A stretch of 64,000 bases of DNA. Origin: Ochromonas danica (Eukaryota > Sar > Chrysophyceae > Chromulinales > Chromulinaceae). Location: the NCBI GenBank assembly GCA_015146655.1, contig VKHL01000082.1, forward strand, positions 1 through 64,000, written 5' to 3'. The notes beneath the pieces are model-generated. The model saw only the letters and a list, made by a program, of their open reading frames with translations, was not told the origin of the DNA and did no database searches. Shown here in pieces: positions 45,253 through 56,215 of the stretch. Both the position numbers and the translations under genes were made by a program. Each line of letters opens with the position of its first letter. The first letter of the stretch is position 1.

Positions 45253-46555
45253 TTAGGCCTTGTTGTCGTTAACAATGGAGGCGAGGATGGACTCAATGGA
45301 CTCCGCCACCGAAGCAACATTGCCCAGTCCTCCTTCTCCCGCTCCCGAGACAGAGCCTTGGATAGCGCTACCTAGGCCTGCAACAATGTCCTTCGCAGCC
45401 TCCTCACGAGCCTTGCGCTCGCTTTCCATGCGCTCGTTGTATCGCAAAGCAGTCTCTTCCGCATTGGCGAAGACGGCTTGCATATCCTTGAGCATGTCAC
45501 CAGGGTTAGCTTCCAGAGCCTTGGTGGACAACGCCACCTTTCCAGTAGCCTTATCGTAGTCTAAAACCATGACCTTAATTTCCTGGCCGATGGAGAAGAA
45601 TTTGTCCAGAGACTTGTCGACGCGGTCGTAAGAGATCTGAGAGATGTGCAGCAAGCCAGCCATGCCGCCCTCCAGCTCGAGGAAGACGCCATAGTCACGC
45701 AAGCCAGTGACGGTGCCCTTGATGACAATGCCTCGCTTGAAATCAGGCAAGGACTCGAAGAGCGTGCGCTTCTGACTGACGACCAGCTTGCCCTCCTGCT
45801 CCACCACATCCAACACCTTGACCTGCACATCCAACACAGACTGTTAGCACCTGACCTTCATTTGCAACTAGTAGAGAACCAAGAGAATTTACCTTAATCG
45901 ACTGTCCAATGAGGCTTTCATCAGGAACGCCCACGAAGTGCGAGCCAGGCAAGAAGGCCTGCAAGCCGAAGGCGTCACAGATGGCGCCGCCCTTGTTCAC
46001 GTCCAGCACCACAACATCAAAGCTCTCCTCCGCAGCGCGGGCTTGGAATACTTTCTCCCAGGCAGAGCCGATTTGAGTGGCTCGGATGGAGACGACGGGC
46101 ATGCCCTTGAGCTTGCCGATGACCTCCGCCTCCACCTCCTGGCCCAGCTGCAGGATCTCGTTCACGTGCTTCAGAGGCGTCAAAGAGGCCTCTGCAAGGG
46201 GGAGGTAGCCAGACATCTTGCCGCCCATCTCCAGCAAGGCGCCGTTGTCGTCGAGGTTGATGACCGTGCCGCGGATCACCTGGCCCAGAGTGGGCGGATT
46301 GAAGTCTTCATTGCCCACCTCGCTTAGCAAGCTGTCCATGGAAACAAAATCAAAGGCATCCTCTTCCTCGGTCATGGAGGGCAAGTCCAGTCGGCCACCG
46401 AATTTTTCTCGGACGGCAGTGAGGCCTTTCTTGGACATGGACAGGGCCAGACCTTGTCTTGCAACTTTCGGACCAAACCAGCAACTTAATTGCCAGGAAA
46501 AGGTCTGTGCAATAGCAAGGAGTAGTAAGAAGCAAATAACTGTGGATTGCGGCAT
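45253..46555 (-). CDS. rps1: plastid ribosomal protein S1 (three S1 domains)
   Basis: Exons 46555-45893 and 45822-45253 (70-nt intron, phase 0) encode 410 residues. A closer acceptor would add six residues, but the chosen one yields GQSIKVKVLDV, the usual S1 linker. A signal peptide (MPQSTVICFLLLLAIAQTFS) and a short basic transit region suggest import into a secondary plastid. The S1 repeats are: first, GQVIRGTVINLDDNGALLEMGG; second, a degenerate one (FDVVVLDVNKGGAICDAFG); third, GIVIKGTVTGLRDYGVFLELEGG with GLLHISQIS. Three repeats and this length match plastid S1 (PRPS1), which helps mRNA bind the 30S subunit. The C-terminal 90 residues are helical and Ala/Glu-rich. It shares a 227-bp upstream region with the tRNA-binding gene. 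Confidence 0.9.
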
Positions 46556-46782
46556 CGGAAAGAATTCTCTCTCGAGGTCGGCTAGGCAAGGACGAGAAGT
46601 AAAAGAAGTGGAAGGAGATCATCTCGTGCAGCCACGGTGCAGCCTCACTCACTCACAGTGCAGCCCACAGTGCAGCAGCAGCCCGCTACGCCAGCCAGCG
46701 CGCCTCACACCCTCACTTTCGTATTTTCGCAGTTTAGAACTTCCGTGCTTTCGCACTATCGCACTTTTGTGTTTTCGCACTG
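46556..46782. promoter_or_regulatory. shared upstream region, plastid S1 / tRNA-binding protein
   Basis: The 227 bp lie between divergent start codons. Two repeat families are visible: CACAGTGCAGC-type direct repeats at about 46632-46690, and several TTTCGCAC/TTTTCGCA octamers at about 46720-46782 just before the plus-strand ATG. The octamers could be binding sites, which is inference. Confidence 0.45.
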
Positions 46783-47541
46783 ATGGACGGCCTCATATCA
46801 AAGCCATCGAGAAGAAGAATGAGCAGGTCTGCTTTACAGCTGTTGGATGACCTTATTGCTGAGCTGGAAGTCTGTACAGCGGATTTGAACCTTCCTCCTC
46901 CAGCAGTCCCTGCGCCAAGTGCTGGCGGTAAAGCTGCAGGCAAGAAGGAGAAGAAGGAGAAGAAGGAAGCTGCCACCTCCTCCGCTGCTACTGCTGCTGC
47001 TGCTGCTACTGCTACTGCCTCTACTAGTGAACTCGATGTCAACGGACTGGACCTGCGTGTAGGCCTCATCACCTCAGTGAGCAAGCATCCCACGGCTGAG
47101 AAGCTCTACTGCGAGGAGATCGACGTGGGCGAAGGCAGTCCTCGCCCCATCGCCTCTGGACTCGTGCCCTACTACTCCTTGGAAGAGATGACCAACCGCA
47201 AGGTCATCGTGATCTGCAACCTAAAGCCTCGCAACCTGGTGGGCTTCAAGTCTCACGGCATGGTACTCTGCGCCTCGCATCACGAGGGAGAGGTGAACCG
47301 CGTGGAGTTCATCGACCCGCCAGCCAACTCCAAGCCGGGAGATCGCATCCTTGGCGAGGGTTTGCCCGTGGTGGAGCCATTGTCGGCATCGAAGGCTGAC
47401 AAGACCAAGGCCTGGGACTTGCTGGCCGTGGATCTGCAGGTGAATGACAAGGGAGAAGCCTGCTGGAAGCAAACTCGGCTGGTCACTGCCGCGGGGGAGA
47501 CCTGCACGGCGCCTACTCTTAAGAATGTTCCTGTACGCTAA
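46783..47541 (+). CDS. AIMP1/Arc1p-like tRNA-binding protein (EMAPII fold)
   Basis: A single exon encodes 252 residues. The first 35 residues are helical, followed by a Lys/Glu/Ala-rich linker (KKEKKEKKEAATSS, then an Ala/Thr run), as in Arc1p and AIMP1. Residues about 84-252 are a tRNA-binding OB domain plus its EMAPII-like extension: LDLRVGLITSVSKHPTAEKL, IASGLVPYYSLEEM, NLKPRNLVGFKSHGMVLCAS and FIDPPANSKPGDRI. Members join aminoacyl-tRNA synthetases and boost tRNA delivery. The lack of a catalytic domain argues against a methionyl- or tyrosyl-tRNA synthetase. It is most likely cytosolic, since the start lacks a targeting signal. Confidence 0.92.
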   Translation: MDGLISKPSRRRMSRSALQLLDDLIAELEVCTADLNLPPPAVPAPSAGGKAAGKKEKKEKKEAATSSAATAAAAATATASTSELDVNGLDLRVGLITSVSKHPTAEKLYCEEIDVGEGSPRPIASGLVPYYSLEEMTNRKVIVICNLKPRNLVGFKSHGMVLCASHHEGEVNRVEFIDPPANSKPGDRILGEGLPVVEPLSASKADKTKAWDLLAVDLQVNDKGEACWKQTRLVTAAGETCTAPTLKNVPVR

Positions 47542-47762
47542 TGAGATAATGCTGGCTGACTGCTGGCTCAGAAAGGTCTGATGGATGCGTATGTTGTTTG
47601 CTACTATAATACACCGCACATAGTCTACAACATAAATTAGTCAAGTCAAGAAGAAGAGCAAGTCTGCGAGGATAACCAAAACAAAGCTCAAGAAGCACAT
47701 CGCGACTGATTGCTGGATAGCTTGCTGCGTGGCAGCAGGGAAGTGTTGAGAGCAAGGCTTGT

Positions 47763-50288
47763 TCACACATTGCAGTTGTCATATTCCCAACCTTGCACAC
47801 ATCTTCCATCAAACAGGGAGTGGCCTTTGTTCTTCAGCTTAGGAGGCGCTATGCTGCTAAACAACTTCCTTCTTGGTTCATCTGAGACTTGATCTCGACC
47901 TGCTGGGAAAAGCTGCAAAAGACCTTTCCATAGACTGGAGAGAAATGATTCCTCTTGGTCAGCCTTGTTCCCTTCCTCCTCATTTAACAATCTTCGGTCA
48001 GCATCCACCTCACTGGATCCATCAAGAAGAGAAGTTGCAGGCACCGCAGAGGAGGAAGTACCCGTTAGCACATAGTAGGAACGAATCCTTGAGTTGTCAT
48101 TATTGCGAATGATGCGCATGGACTCGTAGTCCAGACAGTAAATGCATCCAGGCAAAGACATGCAAGTGTTCAACGAGCCCACTCTCGCACATCCATCAAC
48201 GTGTGGGTAGACGGAAATGTATTGGTAGAATTTGCTCGGTATATAGGCATTGCGATAGTAGGTGAATTGCAGTGATTTGACCTCCCAAGCCACAATCAAT
48301 TGACTCTCCGCCTGCGTCCATGCGAAGGCATTGGCCAAGGAGAAAGTGAAGTCAACATAAGTGCTCTGATTGATGGACAATACACGAAACGAAGAGTTGA
48401 ACACCATTGAAGGGAACTTGTCGGCATTGTTCGAAGACTTGCTGGAGAAAGCGAAGCTGATGACGCTTGAGGAGTTGTTCGTGACCCACACTCTGCGAGT
48501 AACATTCACAACACTACCCACAATGAACTCCAAGGGAATGGAAGACGCTGAGAGAATGACCTCAGACTTGTTGAAGCAAGTCGTTCCAACAAAGTCTCCG
48601 CCATTGCAAACACTGCAGGCATCGTATACAGCATTGCCTCCACACACTCCCAAGCAGTCAACCACGTTAGGGTATGAGCAGCACACCGTGCTATTCTCAC
48701 TGTTTCTGGACAGCTTGCTGTAGGAAGTCTTAGCATAGGGGTCGTTGTAAAGACACAATCCACCACAGTCCAGAGAAGAGACATTGCAACAGTAGCTGTA
48801 GCTGTCTTGAACGAAGATATTGGTGAAGTCGTTGTTGCCGCTGATATCATGGGCACATTGAGCGTTTTCGCAGTCCAAGACATCGAAAATATCGTAAAAC
48901 ACGGGGTTCTGCAGGGTTGATATATTCGCAATAGCTGGAGGCCACGGGTGCGAAGAAGTGTTGCTACAGGTGTTGTTGTAGCAGCTGCTGCTATTCTCAC
49001 AGAAGGCACTATTAAGACAAGTGTCTCTTTTGTTCACGCCACACCCCGTGGCCAAGTAGGGGAAGTGATAATTGTTAACAAACAAAGTCATTGCCGTCAT
49101 GGGAATCGCCGTAACCTTCGAAGTATTGTATATGGAAGACCAAGAGAGGGTTAGATTAAAGGAGACAACCTTCATGGAGGGGTGTTTAGAGAATAAAGAT
49201 GACGCTGACTGCATGATTCTCCATCCATTACAAGTGATCAACGTGGTGTTGTCGATGACACAAGGAATCTGTCGCTCGCTTGTTGGCGTCATATTCAATA
49301 AGGAGTTGGTAAACAGCAGCGTCAGATTAATTTGTTGCGCACACGAGAGCAAGATGCTTCTGATGGCCAGCCCCCATTGGCCACTGTCAGTCGTAAGGTT
49401 CGCATTGCTTGGCAGGCTGAAGTTCTGTGGAGTTAGCGTGAATATAGGGCTAATAGGGCAGATTGTGAACGCCCTGCCTGTTTGTAAGCTGGTTAGACTG
49501 GGAGGGTAGATGCCAGTGATGGTGTTCCACACGGTGTTGCTGATCGTCCCTTGCGACACGTCCACTTGCAGACCCGTCGTCGAGGAAAAGGACTTCGGGA
49601 AGCGGTACCCCGTGCAATAGGATCCCACTTTCATGGCGGAGGCGTAGGGTGTGATGAGGTCGTATCGCAGGAAGACGCTGTGGTCGTCGCGCAGAGAGAT
49701 GGAGAAGGTGTTCCTGAGGTTCGTGCCGTAGTAGCAGTACTGCACGAACTGCACCGTGAGAGACTCTCTCTGGCTGTAGACCCGCACGCTGCTATTGGAG
49801 CAGTTGTTGGCGTTGAGGTCCACCAAGTAGCCGGCGATGGTGTTGTAGTAGCTGTTGGTCAGCTGGCAGGTCTTGGTGAGGAAGGTGTTGTCAGGGAAGC
49901 ACGGCGGGGCCTTGCTCATCTGGATGGCGCCATTGGCGTTCACAAAGACGACCTTCACGAGCTGATTGCCGAAGAGGAAAGGGAAGGGCAGGGCCAGTGG
50001 GGCTGCGGGAGAGTCGTCCACTTGCCTCAAGTCCGTCAGCACGGTGTAGGAGGAGGAGGAGGAGGTGGAGGTGGAGGAGGCGAGGGTGGAGGGGTAGGAT
50101 AGGTAGTAGATGGGGGCCGTGGTCGAGGTAGTCTGACTTCCTCCTCCTCCTCCTCCCACAGCCTGCAGAGCCACCGCCAGCCAGCAGGCCAGCACGAAGA
50201 CAGCCCCCACAGAGGGACTAAGACGCGGTTTGCCAGAGATAAAGCAGAAAACTGAAGATACGCTCAACTTCTTCACAGCGCATTTCAT
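47763..50288 (-). CDS. large secreted or type-I surface glycoprotein, Cys-rich
   Basis: A single exon encodes about 841 residues from ATG 50288. A basic start is followed by a hydrophobic segment (VGAVFVLACWLAVALQA) that could be a signal peptide or anchor, then a poly-Gly tract. The rest has many NxS/T sequons and many Cys. A block near residue 570 reads DCLGVCGGNAVYDACSVCNGG, the DCxGxCGG type seen in extracellular protist proteins. No second transmembrane helix was seen. Near the C terminus RRKLFSS could be a processing site. The product is most likely exported to the cell surface or matrix, but its function is unknown. Confidence 0.65.
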   Translation of the reverse strand: MKCAVKKLSVSSVFCFISGKPRLSPSVGAVFVLACWLAVALQAVGGGGGGSQTTSTTAPIYYLSYPSTLASSTSTSSSSSYTVLTDLRQVDDSPAAPLALPFPFLFGNQLVKVVFVNANGAIQMSKAPPCFPDNTFLTKTCQLTNSYYNTIAGYLVDLNANNCSNSSVRVYSQRESLTVQFVQYCYYGTNLRNTFSISLRDDHSVFLRYDLITPYASAMKVGSYCTGYRFPKSFSSTTGLQVDVSQGTISNTVWNTITGIYPPSLTSLQTGRAFTICPISPIFTLTPQNFSLPSNANLTTDSGQWGLAIRSILLSCAQQINLTLLFTNSLLNMTPTSERQIPCVIDNTTLITCNGWRIMQSASSLFSKHPSMKVVSFNLTLSWSSIYNTSKVTAIPMTAMTLFVNNYHFPYLATGCGVNKRDTCLNSAFCENSSSCYNNTCSNTSSHPWPPAIANISTLQNPVFYDIFDVLDCENAQCAHDISGNNDFTNIFVQDSYSYCCNVSSLDCGGLCLYNDPYAKTSYSKLSRNSENSTVCCSYPNVVDCLGVCGGNAVYDACSVCNGGDFVGTTCFNKSEVILSASSIPLEFIVGSVVNVTRRVWVTNNSSSVISFAFSSKSSNNADKFPSMVFNSSFRVLSINQSTYVDFTFSLANAFAWTQAESQLIVAWEVKSLQFTYYRNAYIPSKFYQYISVYPHVDGCARVGSLNTCMSLPGCIYCLDYESMRIIRNNDNSRIRSYYVLTGTSSSAVPATSLLDGSSEVDADRRLLNEEEGNKADQEESFLSSLWKGLLQLFPAGRDQVSDEPRRKLFSSIAPPKLKNKGHSLFDGRCVQGWEYDNCNV

Positions 50289-51632
50289 TTCATCTTTTCG
50301 GTTTTGGTCAGAGAACAAGAGGATCCAGAAATCCAGAATCTGGAAATCTGGAAAGGCTGGTTGAGTTGATGATGGACAGTCTAGATTGAATTGCTTAGAC
50401 TAGACTAGTTCCTACTTGGTACTGTACTGTTGCTGTGAGTTCATTGAAGAAGTTACTGTTAAGCACAGGTCAACTGTGCTGTTACCTTCTGATCTAATGG
50501 ATGATCGATCATCCAAAGCAATAAACTGAATCTAACATGGAATACATGGAGTGAGCTAGTCTACGGTGGAATATATGTCCATGGAATAAGGTGGAATAGG
50601 GTGGAATAGATCAAGTAGTCTATGTCCATGGAATAGGGTGGAATGGATCATGGATGAGATGAGATGGGTATGAGCACACAGGCTGTGTGGAGAAGCTGGT
50701 CCAAATCATCTTAACAACTACTACTAACTAGGTATACACATAGTAGGATAGGCTGCTAGCTACAGTACACTGCCACCGCACTACCTTGGCACCACCTCAT
50801 TCCCTTGATTCTTGATATACAACAGCATCATATTGATTGATTGGCAGCTAAACTACCCTAAACTACACTACCCCAAGCTAAGCTAACAGTAAAATAGGAC
50901 ACAGACACAACTTAGACTAGCTACACCTACAGACTAGCAGGCACACCTCCTCCTCCTCCTCCACTACCTGGCCATCACTACCTCCTCACACAGCAAACAG
51001 TGAGGGAGAGAGTGTGCAGTGAAGTGACAGACACACTCTCTTCTCATGGCACTGCTACCTATCACACCTCTACCTCAGTAGTGGTCGACCACTACCTCTA
51101 CCTGCCCATGCTATGATAGGGTATGATAGACTACGCTATGATATGCTATGTTACGCTATGCAGCCTTGCCTACAGTAGTAGTAGTAGAGAGAGGGTAGGA
51201 GGAGGAGGAGGAGTGACTAGTCCAGGAGAAGCTGTCAGTCAGATAATAAATATAGCAGACCAGTAGAAAGAGTGAAAACAGAACACGTACAGACCACAAC
51301 TAGCAGCAGCAGTAGCACTACCAATAGCAGCTGTAGTGCGAGAGAGTAGTAGAGGTAGCAGGAGGAGGAGCAGGAGGAGGAGGAAACAAAACTAGACTAC
51401 AGTACCCAACTAGACTAGGCTAATCATCTCTCAAAATAGAATATCAACGACTACAACAATAACAAAGAACACTACTACTAGCACTAAGAGTCATCACACC
51501 TCCTCCTCCTCCTCCTCCACCACCACCTCCTCCTCCTAACACTACTGCAGAGATAGCCTATCAACTAGTAGTAGTAGCAGTAGTGGGGACAGTAAGGGTA
51601 GGGTAGGTGTAGGGTAGGTGTAGGAGGTATAA
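50289..51632. other. long repeat-rich intergenic region
   Basis: The 1.3 kb lie between two minus-strand genes. From 50561 to 50655 there are near-copies of GGTGGAATAG and of a block with GTCCATGGAATA. From about 50940 to 51560 there are many short CCTCC, GGAGG, CTATG and AGTAGT runs. I see no gene. The GGA-type runs mark the change to the composition seen in the rest of the window. Confidence 0.6.
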
Positions 51633-54600
51633 CTAGGTGTGCAGGGCGTACATCTGGTACAAGATGTCGACGTTGTAGGCCTGCGAGAAGGGCCGCAGCA
51701 CTTTCGACCACAACGAGGCGTTGTGCGCGCGGCAGGAGAGCAGCACGTCGTGGATGGCTTTGGCGATGTCGGCGGGCACGTCGTGGTAGGCGATGGCCGC
51801 GCACAGCAGCGAGTAGAGGTTCGTCTTGTTGTCCAGCAGCAGCTCGGGGTGGTGGTGCAGCACAGACAGCATGCCAGAGAAGGCTTGGTACCTCTCCAGA
51901 GAAGGGCAGGGATAGGTCAAGATGCTGAGGCAGGGATAGGATAGGTCACATTAGTGGTGGTGGAGGAGGAGGAGGAGGTGCTCACCTGCACCAATCTGCG
52001 AAGAATTCGTCGGCTAGCTCTGCGACTTCATAGGGACAGACTATCGCACAGCGAGCTATTGTGACGGCAATGTTCACCTGATCATAACAACATAACACAG
52101 CATAGCATAGCATCAGTAAGTGTAACAGTGTGGAGGAGGAGGAGGAGGAGGAGGAAGGAAGGATGAGTAGTGGATAGCTTACCTTGAGGTTGTCGTTCAT
52201 CTCGATGGACTGCAAGGCTGTGATGAGCTCGACCATAATGCGATGGATGTAGCTCTGGAGGAAGCTGACTAAGAGGCCGTGGCCTCCTCCTCCTCCTGCT
52301 CTGCTACCGTTGGTACCCGAGGCGATGGCTGCGTCCTCAGCGAGCAGGCGGCTGTGCAGAGACATGACGAGCTCTCCGATGGTCCAGGCCGCGTTGTTGC
52401 ACACCAGCGGGTAGGCCACGTCCAGGTTGGCGATGCAGCAGGCCATCAGCTCCGCCACTAGCCCCGCACTGTTACCGCTACCGCTACCACTACCACTGAT
52501 GCTGATGTGGCCGCTGCTGCTGCTACCCAGGCTGCGGGCTAGGGCTTGACTAGTGCTGCCTAACAGAGTGAGAGGCTGCAGAGTGACTCCCTCCCCTCCT
52601 CCTCCTCCTGCTGCTACCCCAGGCTGGTAGTTGACCAGCACCTCTACTGAGTGCTTGGCCAGCTCGCCCAAGAGCGAGAAAGCCGATTGGCGGCACTCTG
52701 GCAGGGGGTCTTTGCATAGCACGCCGAGGACGAGGTAGAGCAGCAGAGAGGTAGTGCGGGGCAGGAAGGTAGCGCCGAAGGCTAACGCGAAGGACTCGCT
52801 GAGCGATGACATCACATCACAGGCGCAGATGGCGTAGTCCTTGTGCAGCAACACCTCCTCCTCCTGCTCCTGCTGCCGCGGGTGGTGGCTGAGGATGACG
52901 AAGATGTACTCGGCAGTCACGCGGTGCTCCAGGGCCTGTGCACAGAGTAGCCCCTCCTCCTCCTCCTCCAGCCGCTGGGCGAGGTACTGCACGAGGTGGC
53001 CGTTGACTTGTCCCTGCAAGGCTCTCAAGAGGCTGGCCACTTGTTGAGAAGGCAAAGTGGCGAGCAGCATGAGCTTGAGGCAGCGGTAGAAGACATACGG
53101 CATGTAGGCCTCCACCTCCTTGCCGATGAGGGAGAGCAAGGAGGTGTAGCACTCGAGGATGGGGAAGAGGCGGTGGTCGTCGTCGTCTAGCGCGGCGAAG
53201 AGGCGGCAGATCTTCGGGAAGTACAACTCGATGTACAGCAGGCGGCAGCGGTGCTCTGCCATCGCAATAGCCGCTGTGGTAGCCGCTGCCTCGCCGCCTC
53301 GGAGGTGGGGGCGGAGGAGGAGCAGGAGGTTGGCTAGGCTGCTGTCCAGCTGCTGCAGCAAGGACATGATCTGCGGGTGGATGGTAACGCCGTAGAGGCG
53401 CAGCTGACCGCTCAGCCCCCGCAGCAGACCGTGTGATAGCACATGATTGCTACCGCTAGCCGTGGTCAAGGAGGGCAGGAAGGCGAGCTGCAAGGTGTCT
53501 GCCAGCGTGCCGATCGTGTCGATGAGGATAAGCTGCGCCTTGTTACCGTAGTGGTCGAAGGCGTGGTGGATGTAGCACAGGATCACTGCCAGGTGGCTGT
53601 ACAGCAGGTTCTCTTCTTCTTCTACCTCTTCTCCCTCTTGACTACCCGCGATGATGGCAGAGGGGAGGGCTCGGTTAGGAGAGGGCGGGGTGAGCGGCGA
53701 GGTAGGAGGAGGAGGAGGGAGGAAGGTAGTGAAGGAGTTCTCGATGAGGATGCACAGCGCTGAGCACGCCGCGATCTGCACCTTTGGCGTGGGGTCGAAC
53801 ATCGTGTTGAGGATGGCGTAGAGCGATTGGATGTAGAAGCGACTGCCTTGCTCGGCGCTGAAGCCTACCGACCCCTCCTCTCCTCCTCCTCCTCCACCAC
53901 CTCCTCCTCCTTCCTTGCCCGCCTCGATGATGTTGCTGTAGAGGCGAGAGAACTTAGAGAGCACCCAGCAGGTGATGGACCGCATCTCTGGCAGCGGGTC
54001 GAGCAGGTTCTGCAGCAGGAAGGGGAAGAGCTGCGGGATGTAGACGAGCATGTGGTCCAGACAGCCATTGCACAGCGCGCCGAGGGCTAGCATGCCCGAC
54101 TCTTTGATGAGGATGTCTCGGTAGGGGCTGTTGCTGTTGTACAAGGCGGCGACGGGGTGCTGGCAAGTCTCCGAGGCGGAGAAGTAGTTCTGTATGAGAG
54201 GTAGCGCGATGGTTAGCACTAGCTGGCGGTCGTAGGCCTGCGCGAGGTTGTCCAGCAGCAGCGCGGCCTGCTTGCGAAGCGTCCACTTCTGAGAGGCGTC
54301 GTCTTGGTCGTTGTAGTCGTGGTCATGGTCAGAGGAGGAGGAGGAGCGGTGGTGGATGGGCTGCAAGGTCACCTGCTTGGCGCCGGTGGACTCCTCCTCC
54401 TCCTCGATGCGCTCCGCCTCCATCTGCTCTGGCGTGAGGTACAGCCTCGTGATGATATGGTGCACGAGGCGAGAGAGCACAGGCAGGAGGATCTTCCTCG
54501 TCTGCGTCTCGACCAGCAAGGCCATGAAGAACTCGCAGGCCTCCATGGCCACGGCCTCGTCCTCGCCGTCCATCAGCATGGTCAGCATGTACTCCACGAT

Positions 54601-55632
54601 GCTCGTCATGTACGGCTCCAGCAAGGCGATGTGCAGGCAGGTGATGACAGTGAGCGACTGGCAGACTTGCTTCCTGATGGACGAGTTCTGGTCCTGTCCC
54701 AGTGCCGCGATGCCTTCGATGAAGCGCTGCATGTGAACGACTAGCGGATGAGACAGATTGGCCTGCGGGGAGTGCAGTGACACTCCTCCTGCTCCTGCTC
54801 CTCCTCCTGCTGCTACTGCTGCTGCTCCTGCGCTGTCGAAGGACGAGTTCCTGGACCGCAAGCCGTTGATGGGCAGCGAGTTGGGCCCCTCCAAGAGGTA
54901 CAGCAGGCAGTTGTAGCACTCGAGGGCGTGCAGTCGAATGGCGGGCAGCGGCGCGGCGAGCAAGGCGATCAATCTGGGCACGAGGGAGTCCAGAGGCCTG
55001 AGGCGGTCCTCCGCGGCCATCTTGCTCGACGAGTCCTCGCACACCCTCTGCATGGCTAGCAGCGCGCCGTCCAGCAGCTTGGGCTGTGTGGAGAGAAGCG
55101 AGAGGTCGAGCAGCGAGATGATGTACACGATCAGCGAGGCCCAGTCAGAGCCTTCACTGTCCTGCTGCTGCTGCTGCTGCTGCCCCGCCATGGAGGAGGA
55201 GGAGCACTCGGTCAGCTTGCCGATGAGGATGGCCGCCGTCTTGCGCAGATCGTCGCTGTCGTCTCCGAGGACGACTACCAGCACCTCCTTGATGCGGCGC
55301 TGCACCTCCTCGGTCAGAGCAGAGAGGTGCGGGAGGACGGAGTTCTTCAGAATGAGTCCGCTGAGCTGGCGCAGGTCCACGAGGATGTGGTAGTGCATGC
55401 CGTAGGCGAAGACGTGGAGGATGTGCAGGATGAAGGCGGTGGAGGAGGGGGAGGAGGAGCAGGAGGGCGAGGTGAGCGTCTCCAGCGAGGCCAGCGCGGC
55501 GCTGTGGTCTGGTCGCGTCGGATCGCGCAGCGCCTGTAGCAGCAGCACAGCCTGCTGGAGGTCGCGCTCATTGGGCGACCAGCTGGACTCCAAGGAGGAG
55601 GAGCAGGAGGAGGAGGGGGGGGTAGTGGCCAT
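51633..55632 (-). CDS. TNPO1: transportin (karyopherin beta-2) nuclear import receptor
   Basis: Exons 55632-52183, 52077-51986 and 51924-51633 encode 1,277 residues. HEAT-repeat landmarks match transportin along its length: WSPNERDLQQAVLLLQALRDP, LSGLILKNSVLPH, AMQRVCEDSS, IVEYMLTMLMDGEDEAVAMEACEFF, ITCWVLSKFSRLY, ESGMLALGALCNGCLDHM, LIDTIGTLADTL, CNNAAWTIGELV, and a last exon ending in the transportin-like C terminus (LWSKVLRPFSQ). It imports PY-NLS cargoes such as RNA-binding proteins. It is about 390 residues longer than animal transportin because of Ser, Gly, Pro and Glu-rich insertions in loops between repeats, several made of GGA/TCC trinucleotide runs. The long acidic loop that helps release cargo is probably represented by the EEEEESTG region. 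Confidence 0.9.
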
Positions 55633-56215
55633 GGTAGTGTCTCTCAGTGTCTCTCAGTGGTACAAGTACTGTAGGGGAGGGGAGGGGAGGGCCTCTCAGT
55701 CTCTCAGTGTTGTCAGTCAGTCAGCGAAAGAAGACGAGAAGCAACAACAAGCACGTCCTTCTGCTGCTTCTGCTTCAACTTGTGTTGCTTTGAATTTAAT
55801 TCCTTCCTCTCAGTCAAGGGAAGGCGACGATAAAGGCGATGACAATGACGATGACGACGATGAGATCTCAATCAAATCATCGAATCCACGCCAAGACAGC
55901 TCACACAGCCACAGCCCATTGCAGGCCCCGCCAGGAAGAAAGCCGACTTCACTGAGTGAGACTAGACCTGTTTAACTCGATAAATCAGAGTTCAGAAAGA
56001 GCGACTTTGAAAAGAGAGAAAGGCGGGTTGTGGTTGCTGAGCCACAGAAAGTCGATGTTTGCTTGCGCGGGATGGTAATAATACTTTGGCTTGCCCCTCT
56101 GCCCCTGGCGGGTGGTTTGCTTGTTGTCATCAGATTTGATTTGATTGGCTATCAGAGCTATCAGAGCTATCGCAGGCAGTAATAGTAATAGTGATAGAGA
56201 TAGCTAGTGTGTGGA
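55633..56215. other. divergent promoter region, transportin / RBM25
   Basis: The 583 bp lie between the start codons of transportin (minus) and RBM25 (plus). CTCTCAGT repeats occur at about 55636-55720. An open plus-strand frame crosses part of the region, but it is antisense to the transportin start and carries no domain. No gene is inferred. Confidence 0.5.

Noticed and set aside
55421-55975. Plus-strand 184-codon frame
   Set aside because: Its first part is antisense to transportin exon 1 and the remainder is low complexity.
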